Assembly (NCBI RefSeq): GCF_000482745.1
Contig: NZ_AXWQ01000005.1
Location: forward strand, 398,169 to 462,168
DNA: 64,000 nucleotides
Reading direction: 5' to 3'
From: Oleidesulfovibrio alaskensis DSM 16109
Lineage (GTDB): Bacteria > Desulfobacterota > Desulfovibrionia > Desulfovibrionales > Desulfovibrionaceae
The position numbers were made by a program, and so were the translations under genes. Below the pieces are notes generated by a model. It was not told the origin of the DNA. It made no database searches and worked only from the letters and a program-made list of their open reading frames with translations. Of the stretch, positions 52,831 through 60,689 are shown piece after piece. Positions within the stretch are counted from its first letter, which is position 1; the number at the start of each line of letters is the position of its first letter.

Positions 52831-53652
52831 TCAATTCATTATGATCACAAGCTCATTACCCTGCATTTTTGCAGTATGCGACACAAGAGGAGCTTTAAGA
52901 TCAAGAACAAATCTGACGTGATCTTTGTACACGCCGGAGCGGGTGTTTTTCACAAGGCGGTTGGAAGGTGTCTGCGGCGTGCTGACCTTTGTCCACGCCC
53001 CCTTCACATCCACAACCAGCCTGTCGGGCTTGCTCAGCGTAAACACCGAATGCTCGAACGGACGCGACCCTCTGACATAAAAAATAAGCTTGCTGCCGTC
53101 GAAGCGGAAACCGGATGCCTCCATTGTTACGGCTCCGGTTTTGCGCACGGAGGGTTCTTTTTTAACGACAGGCGCGGCAGCCGCAGGCTGAGTTTTTTCC
53201 GCCACGGAAGGTGCGGCAGGCTGAGCCTGTTTCACCGGTTCTTCACTGCCGCCGGACACAGCGGCAACGTCATCCTGTGCGGTGTCTTTCTGCGGCGCCG
53301 CGGCGCGCACGGCGTTCAGGTCAACCGCCGGCGGAGCGGGCACGCTCGCATTTTCGCCGCTTCCGGGGGTTGCCGCTCCCGGAGCCACAGGTTCGGGCTG
53401 AGGCAGCCCGCCGTCCACGGTTTCGGGCAGATCTTCGGGCACGGCGGCAGGCTTTTGCAGCATGCTGCGCAGATCAACGTTTTCCGGCTGAGTGGCGTTG
53501 CCGTCCTGCGGGGCAGGCACAGCCACGGAAGGCACGGTTTCTTCCTGTGCATAGTTGGCCGGCACATCAGGACGCGACATGTAGTTAGCCACGATCAGCA
53601 CCATGGCGGTAAGCAGCACGCCAAGAATCAGCATGGCAATTACGCGGTTCAT
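52831..53652 (-). CDS. AMIN-domain protein
   Basis: 273 aa. Single N-terminal membrane anchor (VIAMLILGVLLTAMVLIVANY), a long Pro/Ala/Glu-rich linker (about 30-170), and a C-terminal AMIN domain (about 180-273: LIFYVRGSRPFEHSVFTLSKPDRLVVDVKGAW...). AMIN domains place periplasmic proteins at the division site or at peptidoglycan. No amidase domain is attached. Probably co-transcribed with the upstream TPR gene (26 bases apart). Confidence 0.82.
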   Translation of the reverse strand: MNRVIAMLILGVLLTAMVLIVANYMSRPDVPANYAQEETVPSVAVPAPQDGNATQPENVDLRSMLQKPAAVPEDLPETVDGGLPQPEPVAPGAATPGSGENASVPAPPAVDLNAVRAAAPQKDTAQDDVAAVSGGSEEPVKQAQPAAPSVAEKTQPAAAAPVVKKEPSVRKTGAVTMEASGFRFDGSKLIFYVRGSRPFEHSVFTLSKPDRLVVDVKGAWTKVSTPQTPSNRLVKNTRSGVYKDHVRFVLDLKAPLVSHTAKMQGNELVIIMN

Positions 53653-53678
53653 GTATTCACTCCGGTGGTCTCATGGCG

Positions 53679-54470
53679 CTAGCGGCCATGTTTCTCATGG
53701 TTAAGAATATACTCTTTGAAGCGCTTCGACGCTTCAAGCTGCGGATTCATCGCAAGCGATGCCTCAAGATGATGCAACGCATCGCGCATGTTTCCCATAT
53801 CAAAACAGACTCTGGCAATATTGAAATGAATATGGTCGTCGGACGGACTGAGCTGCAATGCCCTTTTGTGGTGCATCAGCGCCACCTCCGGCAGACCGCT
53901 TTTGCGCAGACTTATGCCGAAATCGGTAAACATATGCCGGTGTCCGGGCTGATAACGCGCATCCGGCGCGGCCAGACTTTCAAACAGCGCTCTGGCCCTG
54001 TCTGTTTCGCCCCTGCGCAGATAGGTAAGGGCAAAGGCAAAGTCGGTGCGGGCGGCATGCTCTGTTTCTTCGGCCTCTTCCAGCGTCAGCTCGTCAAGAT
54101 CAAGCCGTGCCGGCCGTTCATCCTCCTGACGGTAATCCTCTCCGGCGGCGGCATCTGACGCGTAGAAAGGGTCATCGCCTTCCAGTTCAATTTTCAGCTG
54201 ACCGCCGGCTGCTGCATCGGGTTCTGCCGGCAACAGGGCCGTCAGCCCCGGTTCGTGCATAAAGCGGCTTTCCAGTTCGGCGCGGGGCACAGGCCGTATG
54301 TCACCGCCGGGGTCAAGGCTGCCGGTAAGCGGCTGCACAAGCACCTCTTCACCGTCTTTTGCCCAGACACTCCAGTAACGCTTGCGTGACGAAGGTTTTC
54401 CGGGCCTTCCGGCGGAAAAAGGCGCGCTTTCCACAGTTGAATATACACCCAGATACCTGTCTAGCCTCAC
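53679..54470 (-). CDS. TPR-repeat protein
   Basis: 263 aa. An N-terminal half of mixed composition and a C-terminal tetratricopeptide region of about three repeats (FAFALTYLRRGETDRARALFE, FTDFGISLRKSGLPEVALMHHKRALQLSP, IHFNIARVCFDMGNMRDALHHLEASLAMNP). Probably a protein-interaction module with a PilZ-like or unknown N-terminal half. GTG 54470 was chosen because AAGGA lies seven bases upstream; longer frames (ATG 54515) lack a ribosome site. Upstream of and probably co-transcribed with the AMIN gene. Confidence 0.75.
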   Translation of the reverse strand: MRLDRYLGVYSTVESAPFSAGRPGKPSSRKRYWSVWAKDGEEVLVQPLTGSLDPGGDIRPVPRAELESRFMHEPGLTALLPAEPDAAAGGQLKIELEGDDPFYASDAAAGEDYRQEDERPARLDLDELTLEEAEETEHAARTDFAFALTYLRRGETDRARALFESLAAPDARYQPGHRHMFTDFGISLRKSGLPEVALMHHKRALQLSPSDDHIHFNIARVCFDMGNMRDALHHLEASLAMNPQLEASKRFKEYILNHEKHGR

Positions 54471-54642
54471 GGTATGATCCTTGGTATTGCAAATTAAGCT
54501 GATATGCGCGGCCATACGGCCGGACAGCGGCCCGCCGCATCCCGCACGCAGCCACAGCATACACGCAACGCGGCATGCCATGCAAACCCTGAATATCACA
54601 ACAGCACTTTACGCCGTGTTTCTTTTGATTTACCTATCATTC

Positions 54643-54996
54643 ATGCATGAAATGTCCATCGCCGCAAGCCTGATAGATATCGTCAAGGAAGAAATGGCCA
54701 AGCACGGAGCCACCCGCCTGCTGATGGTGCGGGTACGCTACGGCAGGCTGACCAACATCGTTCCCGAAGCCCTGCAGATGGGCTTTGAAGCCACCTGCCT
54801 TGAGGCAGGCATCAAAGATGCCAGACTGGAACTGGAAGAGGTTCCCCTGACGGTTGCCTGCGGCGGGTGCGGTGAAACTTTCACCCCCGAACATGAGGAC
54901 ATACTGTACATGCCCTGCCCCCGCTGCGGGCGCGAGTTTGCCCACGAGGTGCTGACAGGGCGCGAGCTTTTTGTCGATCACATCGAAGCAGAATAA
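54643..54996 (+). CDS. hypA: Hydrogenase nickel incorporation protein HypA
   Basis: 117 aa. It starts MHEMSIAASLIDIV; His2 of the conserved MHE is the nickel ligand, which decides ATG 54643 over upstream frames. The zinc site has two CxxC pairs, CGGC and CPRC (about residues 74 and 92). It works with HypB to insert nickel into the large subunit of [NiFe]-hydrogenase. Ten bases before hypB, same operon. Confidence 0.94.
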   Translation: MHEMSIAASLIDIVKEEMAKHGATRLLMVRVRYGRLTNIVPEALQMGFEATCLEAGIKDARLELEEVPLTVACGGCGETFTPEHEDILYMPCPRCGREFAHEVLTGRELFVDHIEAE

Positions 54997-55005
54997 GGAA
55001 GCGCC

Positions 55006-55665
55006 ATGGAAATTCCCGTTATCCGCAACGTTCTGGAAGCCAACGAACAGACCGCGGCACAGCTGCGCAAACTGTTTGCTCAAAGCGATCTGCTGGTTCT
55101 GAACCTTATCAGTTCACCCGGCGCGGGCAAAACCAGCCTGCTGGAACGCACTCTTACCGATCTGAAGGACGAATTCGTCATGGCCGTGGTGGAGGGCGAC
55201 CTGCAGACATCCAACGATGCGCGGCGCGTTGCGGCCACCGGAGCAAAGGCAGTACAGATAAACACCGACGGCGGCTGCCATCTGAACAGCGCCATGGTGC
55301 TGGATGCCGTACAGCATTTCGACCTGAAAGCAACGGATATCCTGTTCATCGAAAACGTGGGAAATCTGGTATGTCCCGTGGAATTTGACTGCGGCGAAGA
55401 TTTTAAAATCGCCCTGCTCAGCGTGACGGAAGGTGACGACAAGCCGGAAAAATACCCTCTGCTGTTCAACCTTTCCGCAGCCATGGTGCTGAATAAAACC
55501 GACCTGCTGCCTTATGTCGATTTTGACGTGGAACGTGCACGCCGGTTTGCCACTCACCTTAATAAGGACCTTGCTTTCCTGCCTGTTTCATGCCGCTCCG
55601 GCGAAGGGCTGCAAGCATGGTACGACTGGATACGCACAGCCGTAACCGCCAAGCGCGCGGCCTGA
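55006..55665 (+). CDS. hypB: Hydrogenase nickel incorporation GTPase HypB
   Basis: 219 aa. SIMIBI-class GTPase: P loop LISSPGAGKTSLLE (about residue 36), EGDLQTSNDA, GCHLNS, FIENVGNLVCPVEFDCGED and guanine-specificity motif NKTD. No N-terminal His-rich stretch or CxxCGC metal site, so it is a minimal HypB. It delivers nickel with HypA by GTP hydrolysis. Terminator follows; hypC-F are not in the window. Confidence 0.94.
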   Translation: MEIPVIRNVLEANEQTAAQLRKLFAQSDLLVLNLISSPGAGKTSLLERTLTDLKDEFVMAVVEGDLQTSNDARRVAATGAKAVQINTDGGCHLNSAMVLDAVQHFDLKATDILFIENVGNLVCPVEFDCGEDFKIALLSVTEGDDKPEKYPLLFNLSAAMVLNKTDLLPYVDFDVERARRFATHLNKDLAFLPVSCRSGEGLQAWYDWIRTAVTAKRAA

Positions 55666-55683
55666 TTTTCCGTATATGCACCG

Positions 55684-55715
55684 GCCCGCAACGCACCGCG
55701 CTGCGGGCTTTTTTT
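55684..55715 (+). terminator. Terminator after hypB
   Basis: Stem GCCCGCA/TGCGGGC with an 11-base loop and seven T. Confidence 0.85.
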
Positions 55716-55765
55716 CGGGCAGCACATCCCGCCGCGCCACAACTTTTTTCAGGAAGCATAAAGCC

Positions 55766-56971
55766 ATGAGTAATACCGGCTGCGGGCAGACCGCAGGAGC
55801 ACAGGCACAGGGTCTGCAGGAACTGAACCCCGAAGAAATGCGCCTGCAGCGTACATTGAAACGCATCCGCCACAAAGTCGTGGTCATGTCGGGCAAGGGC
55901 GGCGTGGGCAAGTCCACATTTGCCGTCAATCTGGCGGCAGGGCTTGCGCTGGCGGGCAAACGCGTGGGCCTTATAGACGTCGATGTCCACGGTCCCAGCG
56001 TGCCCCGCCTGCTCGGCCTGCACAATGCCCGTGTCACCATTGAAAACGACTATATCGAGCCTGTCCGCTGGAGTGCCGGTCTTTCCGTCATGTCGCTGGG
56101 CTTTCTGCTGCCCGACATGGATCAGGCCGTTGTCTGGCGCGGCCCCGTAAAAATGGGATTTATCAGGCAACTGCTGGCCGACGTGGTGTGGGGCGACCTT
56201 GACTATCTGATCGCCGACTGCCCCCCCGGCACCGGAGATGAACCGCTTTCGGTGCTGCAACTGCTCGGTGCCGACGCCCAGGGCCTTATTGTCACCACGC
56301 CGCAGGCTGTCGCCGTTGACGACGTACGCCGCTCCATATCGTTCTGCCGGGATCTGGGCAATCCAGTACTGGGACTGGTAGAAAACATGAGCGGCATAGC
56401 CTGCCCGCAGTGCGGCCATCTGGAGGCGCTGTTCGGCAAAGGCGGAGGAAAAGATCTGGCAGAAGAAACAGGCGTGCCTTTTCTTGGCGCCGTCCCGCTG
56501 GACCCTCAGGTTGTGCGGTCCGGTGACAAGGGGCTGGTGTTTGTGCAGGCCCGCCCTGAAGCAGCAGCGGCGCAGGCTGTCATGCGTGTGGTGCAGACAG
56601 TGCTTGCCCTTTCGGAAAACGACAGGCCGCAGGCACCATCACTGCACGGGCCGGTTACCGTGGCTGTCACTGCCGCCGGAGGCACGCTGTGCCGCCACGC
56701 CGGTTACTGCGAAGAAATTATTCTGGCGCAGGCTGACGGTAAAAGCAGGCAGGTGCAAGAGGTACGCACCGTTCCTGCACCCGCAGACTCGACCACTTTG
56801 CCGGAGTGGCTCGCCGGGCAGGGAGTCAACGTGCTCATCACCGGCGGGCTTTCCGCCGAGATGGAAAACCGCCTGCGCCGCGAAGGCATCACATGTGTTA
56901 CGGGTGCTCCCGACTGCCCGCCGCAGGAGGCAGTCAGCGCATGGCTTGAAGGCCGGCTGACAGCGGGCTGA
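55766..56971 (+). CDS. Mrp/NBP35 P-loop ATPase fused to a NifX-like domain
   Basis: 401 aa. The first 280 residues are an Mrp/ApbC-type carrier of Fe-S clusters: deviant Walker A VVVMSGKGGVGKST (about residue 42), DVDVHGPS, DCPPGTGDEP and the CPxC motif IACPQCGH (about 213). From about residue 290 a second domain (VTVAVTAAGGTLCRHAGYCEEIILA... LAGQGVNVLITGGLSAEMENRL) matches dinitrogenase Fe-Mo cofactor-binding (NifX/NifB) proteins. The fusion is like MrpORP of Desulfovibrio. Starts CGQ near Cys6. Downstream of a terminator, so not in the hyp operon. Confidence 0.88.
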   Translation: MSNTGCGQTAGAQAQGLQELNPEEMRLQRTLKRIRHKVVVMSGKGGVGKSTFAVNLAAGLALAGKRVGLIDVDVHGPSVPRLLGLHNARVTIENDYIEPVRWSAGLSVMSLGFLLPDMDQAVVWRGPVKMGFIRQLLADVVWGDLDYLIADCPPGTGDEPLSVLQLLGADAQGLIVTTPQAVAVDDVRRSISFCRDLGNPVLGLVENMSGIACPQCGHLEALFGKGGGKDLAEETGVPFLGAVPLDPQVVRSGDKGLVFVQARPEAAAAQAVMRVVQTVLALSENDRPQAPSLHGPVTVAVTAAGGTLCRHAGYCEEIILAQADGKSRQVQEVRTVPAPADSTTLPEWLAGQGVNVLITGGLSAEMENRLRREGITCVTGAPDCPPQEAVSAWLEGRLTAG

Positions 56972-57146
56972 CCGTTCGGCCACCGTTCGGCACCGGCCGG
57001 AGCATGCGCGGCAGCAGCGCAGCACCAGACGGACACGCCGCTACCCGTCACAGCCAGTTCACAGCCCCTTCCGCTAATAAGCAAAAGCAACCCGCTACGC
57101 CCGCAGCACCGGTTACACGCACTCCGGAGCCTGACCGCGCCGCAGG

Positions 57147-58391
57147 CTACTCCACGCACACAATACCGAAATCGTCACCCGTAAGGCACCGGCAGCCGTC
57201 TTCCGTCACTTCATACGTGTTTTCAACGCCCACCATGCCGGTTCCCTCAATGCCTATCTTCGGCTCCAGCGCAAAGACCATGCCTTTTTCCACAGGTGCG
57301 TCAAAACGGGCGGCAATAACGGGCTGATCATCAATGGCCAGACCGATGCCGTGCCCCAGAAAAGCCACCTTTCTGTCGTCCACGCCCATGAATCCGGCCT
57401 CAAATCCCTCGCGCCGCGCAGTCTGCAGTGCCTGTGCGTACAGTTCGGAAGGGACGGCACCGGGTTTCAATGCCTCAGCGGTCTTCTGCTGTATCATCAC
57501 GCACACATCATGCGCCCGGCGCACGACATCGGGCACGGCAGCAGCTGCACCGGCAAAATATATCTGCGTCTTGTCCGTGTGGTACCCTTCCAGACAAAAA
57601 CCGATATCACACGAAAGCACCTGCCCTTTCTGCCACACCTTTCCGGCATACCCCATGGCCGGCACTGCCGGATGTTCGCCCACAAGCCCCAGCGGCCCGT
57701 TAAAATGGCTGGGATAATTGCCGCTGTCGCCCGCGCAGACATGCCCCAGAAAAATCTCTTCTCCGGCGGCGTTCATGCGCATCATGCCGCAGTGCCCCAG
57801 ACTGTAAAAAACCTGCCAGCCTGCATGGGCCACCTGACGCTCCGTCATGCCCGCATGCAGCCTGTCGGGCAGCAGATGCCGCAAAGCCTGATGATGCCGC
57901 GCCCCTGCCAGCCGCATTTTCTTCAGTTCCCACTCTGTCTTCACGCTGCGGCAGGCGCTCAGACAGCTGTCTGCGGGTGCAAAAGACACCCCGCCCATGC
58001 GTTCCTGCAGCATGGTCCCCAGCTGCCACGTCAGCCCGCCCTGTTCCACGGCGGCCACATCGCCCACAGGCACACCGGCATCGGAACAGCGCGGCATCAC
58101 GTCTGAAAACGAACGGAAGGGCACGATATGCCGCAAAGGACTTTCTGCACGGGCCCGCTGCAGTCCCCTGCGCAGCATAAGCACGGGGTCACCCTGCACG
58201 GGCAGCCACAATACGCCGTTGCCCAGCGTTCCGGTCAGGTAATAAATATTGACGCGTGAAAAAACCAGCATGCCCGAAGCCGCAGGCACACGCCGGTGCA
58301 TGATGCCGCGCAGGCGTTCATGCCGCTGCTGCAGCTCATCTTCCGGCATTCTTTCCGCTGCGGCAAAACGCCCCGCTGAAACTGAAGGCAT
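57147..58391 (-). CDS. M24 family metallopeptidase (Xaa-Pro aminopeptidase-like)
   Basis: 414 aa. An N-terminal creatinase-like domain (about 1-160) and a pita-bread catalytic domain with the five metal ligands: Asp in CDIGFCLEGYHTDKTQ (two), His in FLGHGIGL, Glu in FALEPKIG and Glu in GVENTYEV. It probably removes N-terminal residues before Pro. AGGAG five bases before ATG 58391 fixes the start; nine extra residues are possible upstream. Convergent with the Mrp gene. Confidence 0.92.
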   Translation of the reverse strand: MPSVSAGRFAAAERMPEDELQQRHERLRGIMHRRVPAASGMLVFSRVNIYYLTGTLGNGVLWLPVQGDPVLMLRRGLQRARAESPLRHIVPFRSFSDVMPRCSDAGVPVGDVAAVEQGGLTWQLGTMLQERMGGVSFAPADSCLSACRSVKTEWELKKMRLAGARHHQALRHLLPDRLHAGMTERQVAHAGWQVFYSLGHCGMMRMNAAGEEIFLGHVCAGDSGNYPSHFNGPLGLVGEHPAVPAMGYAGKVWQKGQVLSCDIGFCLEGYHTDKTQIYFAGAAAAVPDVVRRAHDVCVMIQQKTAEALKPGAVPSELYAQALQTARREGFEAGFMGVDDRKVAFLGHGIGLAIDDQPVIAARFDAPVEKGMVFALEPKIGIEGTGMVGVENTYEVTEDGCRCLTGDDFGIVCVE

Positions 58392-58617
58392 ATCAACTCC
58401 TGTAAAGTAAAAGGACAAGGCAGCTCGTATGCGCGCCCGGATATCTCATCTGCTTGTAGAACAACGTCCGCACCGGCGCAACGCTGCACAGCCGGCCTGC
58501 ACCAAAGCGACAATTGCACTTTACGGCAGGCATGCATATCATATAGGTTCGCTCGTTCCGGCGCGGGCCGCCGTTTTTTTCTGCCAAAATTCCCACACGA
58601 CCAGCGAGGTGCTAACT

Positions 58618-59028
58618 ATGCTTTTCGACGAGACTCTGCGCGAACTGCTTGCCAAGGCCAGAACCATCGCCATCATAGGCGCCAAAGACAAGCCCGGTCA
58701 GGCTGTGGACAACGTGGGACGCTACCTCATCACAGCCGGTTACACGGTTATCCCCGTCCATCCGGTGCGGCGTGAGGTGTGGGGGCTGGTAACGTATCCC
58801 TCGGTAACGGACATTCCCGTACCGGTAGACATTGTAAATCTGTTCCGTGCCCCGCAGTACTGCCCCGACCACGCCCGCGAGGTGCTCAGCATGCCGCAGC
58901 TGCCCGCTGCTTTCTGGATGCAGCTGGGCATACGCAGCACCGAGGCCGGAGCCATGATGGCCGAAAAACATGTGGCCGTCATCGAGGACAGATGCATCAT
59001 GGTGGAACATCAACGCGTTATGCGGTAA
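58618..59028 (+). CDS. CoA-binding domain protein
   Basis: 136 aa, a single CoA_binding_2 Rossmann domain: ARTIAIIGAKDKPGQAVDNVGRYL, then YTVIPVHPVRREVWG, YPSVTDIP and VNLFRAP. The C-terminal part (AFWMQLGIRSTEAG...) is also family-typical. Member proteins bind CoA; role unknown. Start behind GCGAGGT. Confidence 0.9.
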   Translation: MLFDETLRELLAKARTIAIIGAKDKPGQAVDNVGRYLITAGYTVIPVHPVRREVWGLVTYPSVTDIPVPVDIVNLFRAPQYCPDHAREVLSMPQLPAAFWMQLGIRSTEAGAMMAEKHVAVIEDRCIMVEHQRVMR

Positions 59029-59033
59029 AGAAT

Positions 59034-59540
59034 ATGAGCATAAAAGACGAAGAAGCATTTGACTGCAAAATGTGCGGCCACTGCTGTCTGGGTAAAGGCG
59101 GCATAGTGGTTGGCCCCAAAGACCTTGCCCGCATATGCGCGCATCTGGGGCTGACATCGCAAGAGTTTGAGGCCGCCTACGGAGAACGCCGCTGTGGCAA
59201 GCTGATGATCCGGACAGACAGCGACAACTACTGTATATTCTTTGAGAAAGACAAGGGATGCTCGGTACATGTGGCCAAACCTGACATCTGCCGCGCATGG
59301 CCTTTTTTCCGCGGCAATCTGATAGACAGCAACAGTCTGACCATGGCCAAAGATTTCTGCCCCGGAATCCGCAGCAATGTGACACATGCCGAATTTGCGG
59401 CACAGGGGGTGCGGTATCTGCGCGAACAGGGCCTGCTGGCCCGCGACAGAAACGCGGAGGCAAGAGCGCTTATCATTGATGACGACGAAGCCGCCCGGCT
59501 GGCGCAGGACTGTCCGCTTACCCCCGCCGGTACCCGATAA
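59034..59540 (+). CDS. YkgJ family cysteine-cluster protein
   Basis: 168 aa. FDCKMCGHCCLG at the N terminus, then CGKLM, YCIFFEKDKGCSVHVAKPDICRAWPFFRGN and FCPGI give the characteristic cysteines of the Fe-S/Zn-binding CxxCxxCC family. Function unknown. It follows the CoA-binding gene after five bases and is probably in one operon. Confidence 0.88.
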   Translation: MSIKDEEAFDCKMCGHCCLGKGGIVVGPKDLARICAHLGLTSQEFEAAYGERRCGKLMIRTDSDNYCIFFEKDKGCSVHVAKPDICRAWPFFRGNLIDSNSLTMAKDFCPGIRSNVTHAEFAAQGVRYLREQGLLARDRNAEARALIIDDDEAARLAQDCPLTPAGTR

Positions 59541-59590
59541 CCACGGCGACCACTGCAGCAGCGTAGTCGCGACAACCCACAGGTGACAAC

Positions 59591-60421
59591 GTGACCCTGC
59601 AGGAATGTTACCGCATTCTCCAGATTCCCGAAGGCTCGGACAACGAAGCTGTCAAAGCGGCGTACCGTCGCCGCGCCTTTGAACTGCATCCCGACCTGCA
59701 TCCTGACAAACCGGATGCAGGTCGTCAGTTCCGGCGCCTTAACGAGGCTTATGTCATTCTGACCCGCCGCGGGACAGCTGCCGGTAACGGCGGCACCACC
59801 TCCGGCGCGGCACCTTCCGGCGGCACTGCTGCGGGCAGGCAGGCACGTGACGACGCATTCAGAGCATACTCCCGCGCCAAGCAGAACTTCCGCTCCGGCA
59901 CCGGCAAACAGAAAGAGCAGACCACCCGAAAGACCGCAGCAGGACAGGATACAGCCTCCGGCAGCTTCTATTACCGGCAGGAAGATGTTCTGCAGGACAT
60001 CCTTAAAGATCCTTTCGCCCGACGCGTGTTTGAAGACATTTATGCACAGGTCAGGCGCGAAGGCAGCGCACTGAGCCGCAAAAAACCGCAGAAACGGCGT
60101 AAGCTGGCTTTGGAATGGGGAGAATCAAAGCTGAATCTGGACCTGAGTCAGGGGCTGGTTGCAGGTATCAGAGGCTGGATGCGCGGGCAGATGGACGATG
60201 AGCAGACCGTTTATCTGCCACCTGCCAATCTGGTGCCGGGCAGCAAAGTGCGGCTGAACATATCTGTCGGGTTCACCGGCGAAAAAAAGACACTGGAAGT
60301 AACCCTGCCCCCTGACTTTGTGGTGGGGCGGCCCATCCGCCTGCGGGGTCAGGGTCGCAAAATCGGCGCATGGCGCGGCGATCTGTACATACGCATTCTG
60401 GTAAAAACCGGTCCGCAGTAA
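59591..60421 (+). CDS. DnaJ-type co-chaperone
   Basis: 276 aa. N-terminal J domain with the DnaK-activating HPD in FELHPDLHPDKPD, a Gly/Ser/Thr-rich linker (about 65-120), and a C-terminal substrate-binding-like domain (about 170-270: VYLPPANLVPGSKVRLNISV... GRPIRLRGQG). No zinc finger, so CbpA/Type-II-like. GTG start 59591. It lies 50 bases after the cysteine-cluster gene. Confidence 0.88.
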   Translation: MTLQECYRILQIPEGSDNEAVKAAYRRRAFELHPDLHPDKPDAGRQFRRLNEAYVILTRRGTAAGNGGTTSGAAPSGGTAAGRQARDDAFRAYSRAKQNFRSGTGKQKEQTTRKTAAGQDTASGSFYYRQEDVLQDILKDPFARRVFEDIYAQVRREGSALSRKKPQKRRKLALEWGESKLNLDLSQGLVAGIRGWMRGQMDDEQTVYLPPANLVPGSKVRLNISVGFTGEKKTLEVTLPPDFVVGRPIRLRGQGRKIGAWRGDLYIRILVKTGPQ

Positions 60422-60474
60422 TCATTTTACCGGCTAGCATTCAGATATCATTTGATATCCCTTGCCCGCGGCAC

Positions 60475-60506
60475 AAAAAAAAGGTTACGGAACAAACCGT
60501 AACCTT
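60475..60506 (-). terminator. Terminator after the minus-strand tRNA-Lys
   Basis: 10-bp stem AAGGTTACGG/CCGTAACCTT (60481-60504 region) followed on the minus strand by eight T. It may also serve the convergent DnaJ-like gene. Confidence 0.85.
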
Positions 60507-60513
60507 ATTTCTT

Positions 60514-60617
<104 letters not shown>

Positions 60618-60618
60618 T

Positions 60619-60647
60619 GATTTAAGTGGATCGAGCCGTGATGTCAA
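60619..60647 (-). promoter_or_regulatory. Promoter of the minus-strand tRNA-Lys
   Basis: TTGACA (60642-60647), 17-base spacer, TAAATC (60619-60624), 25 bases before the tRNA. Confidence 0.7.
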
Positions 60648-60689
60648 GCGGCTTTTCGTTTCTTCATAAAAAAAGTAGTGTGCCTGTCC

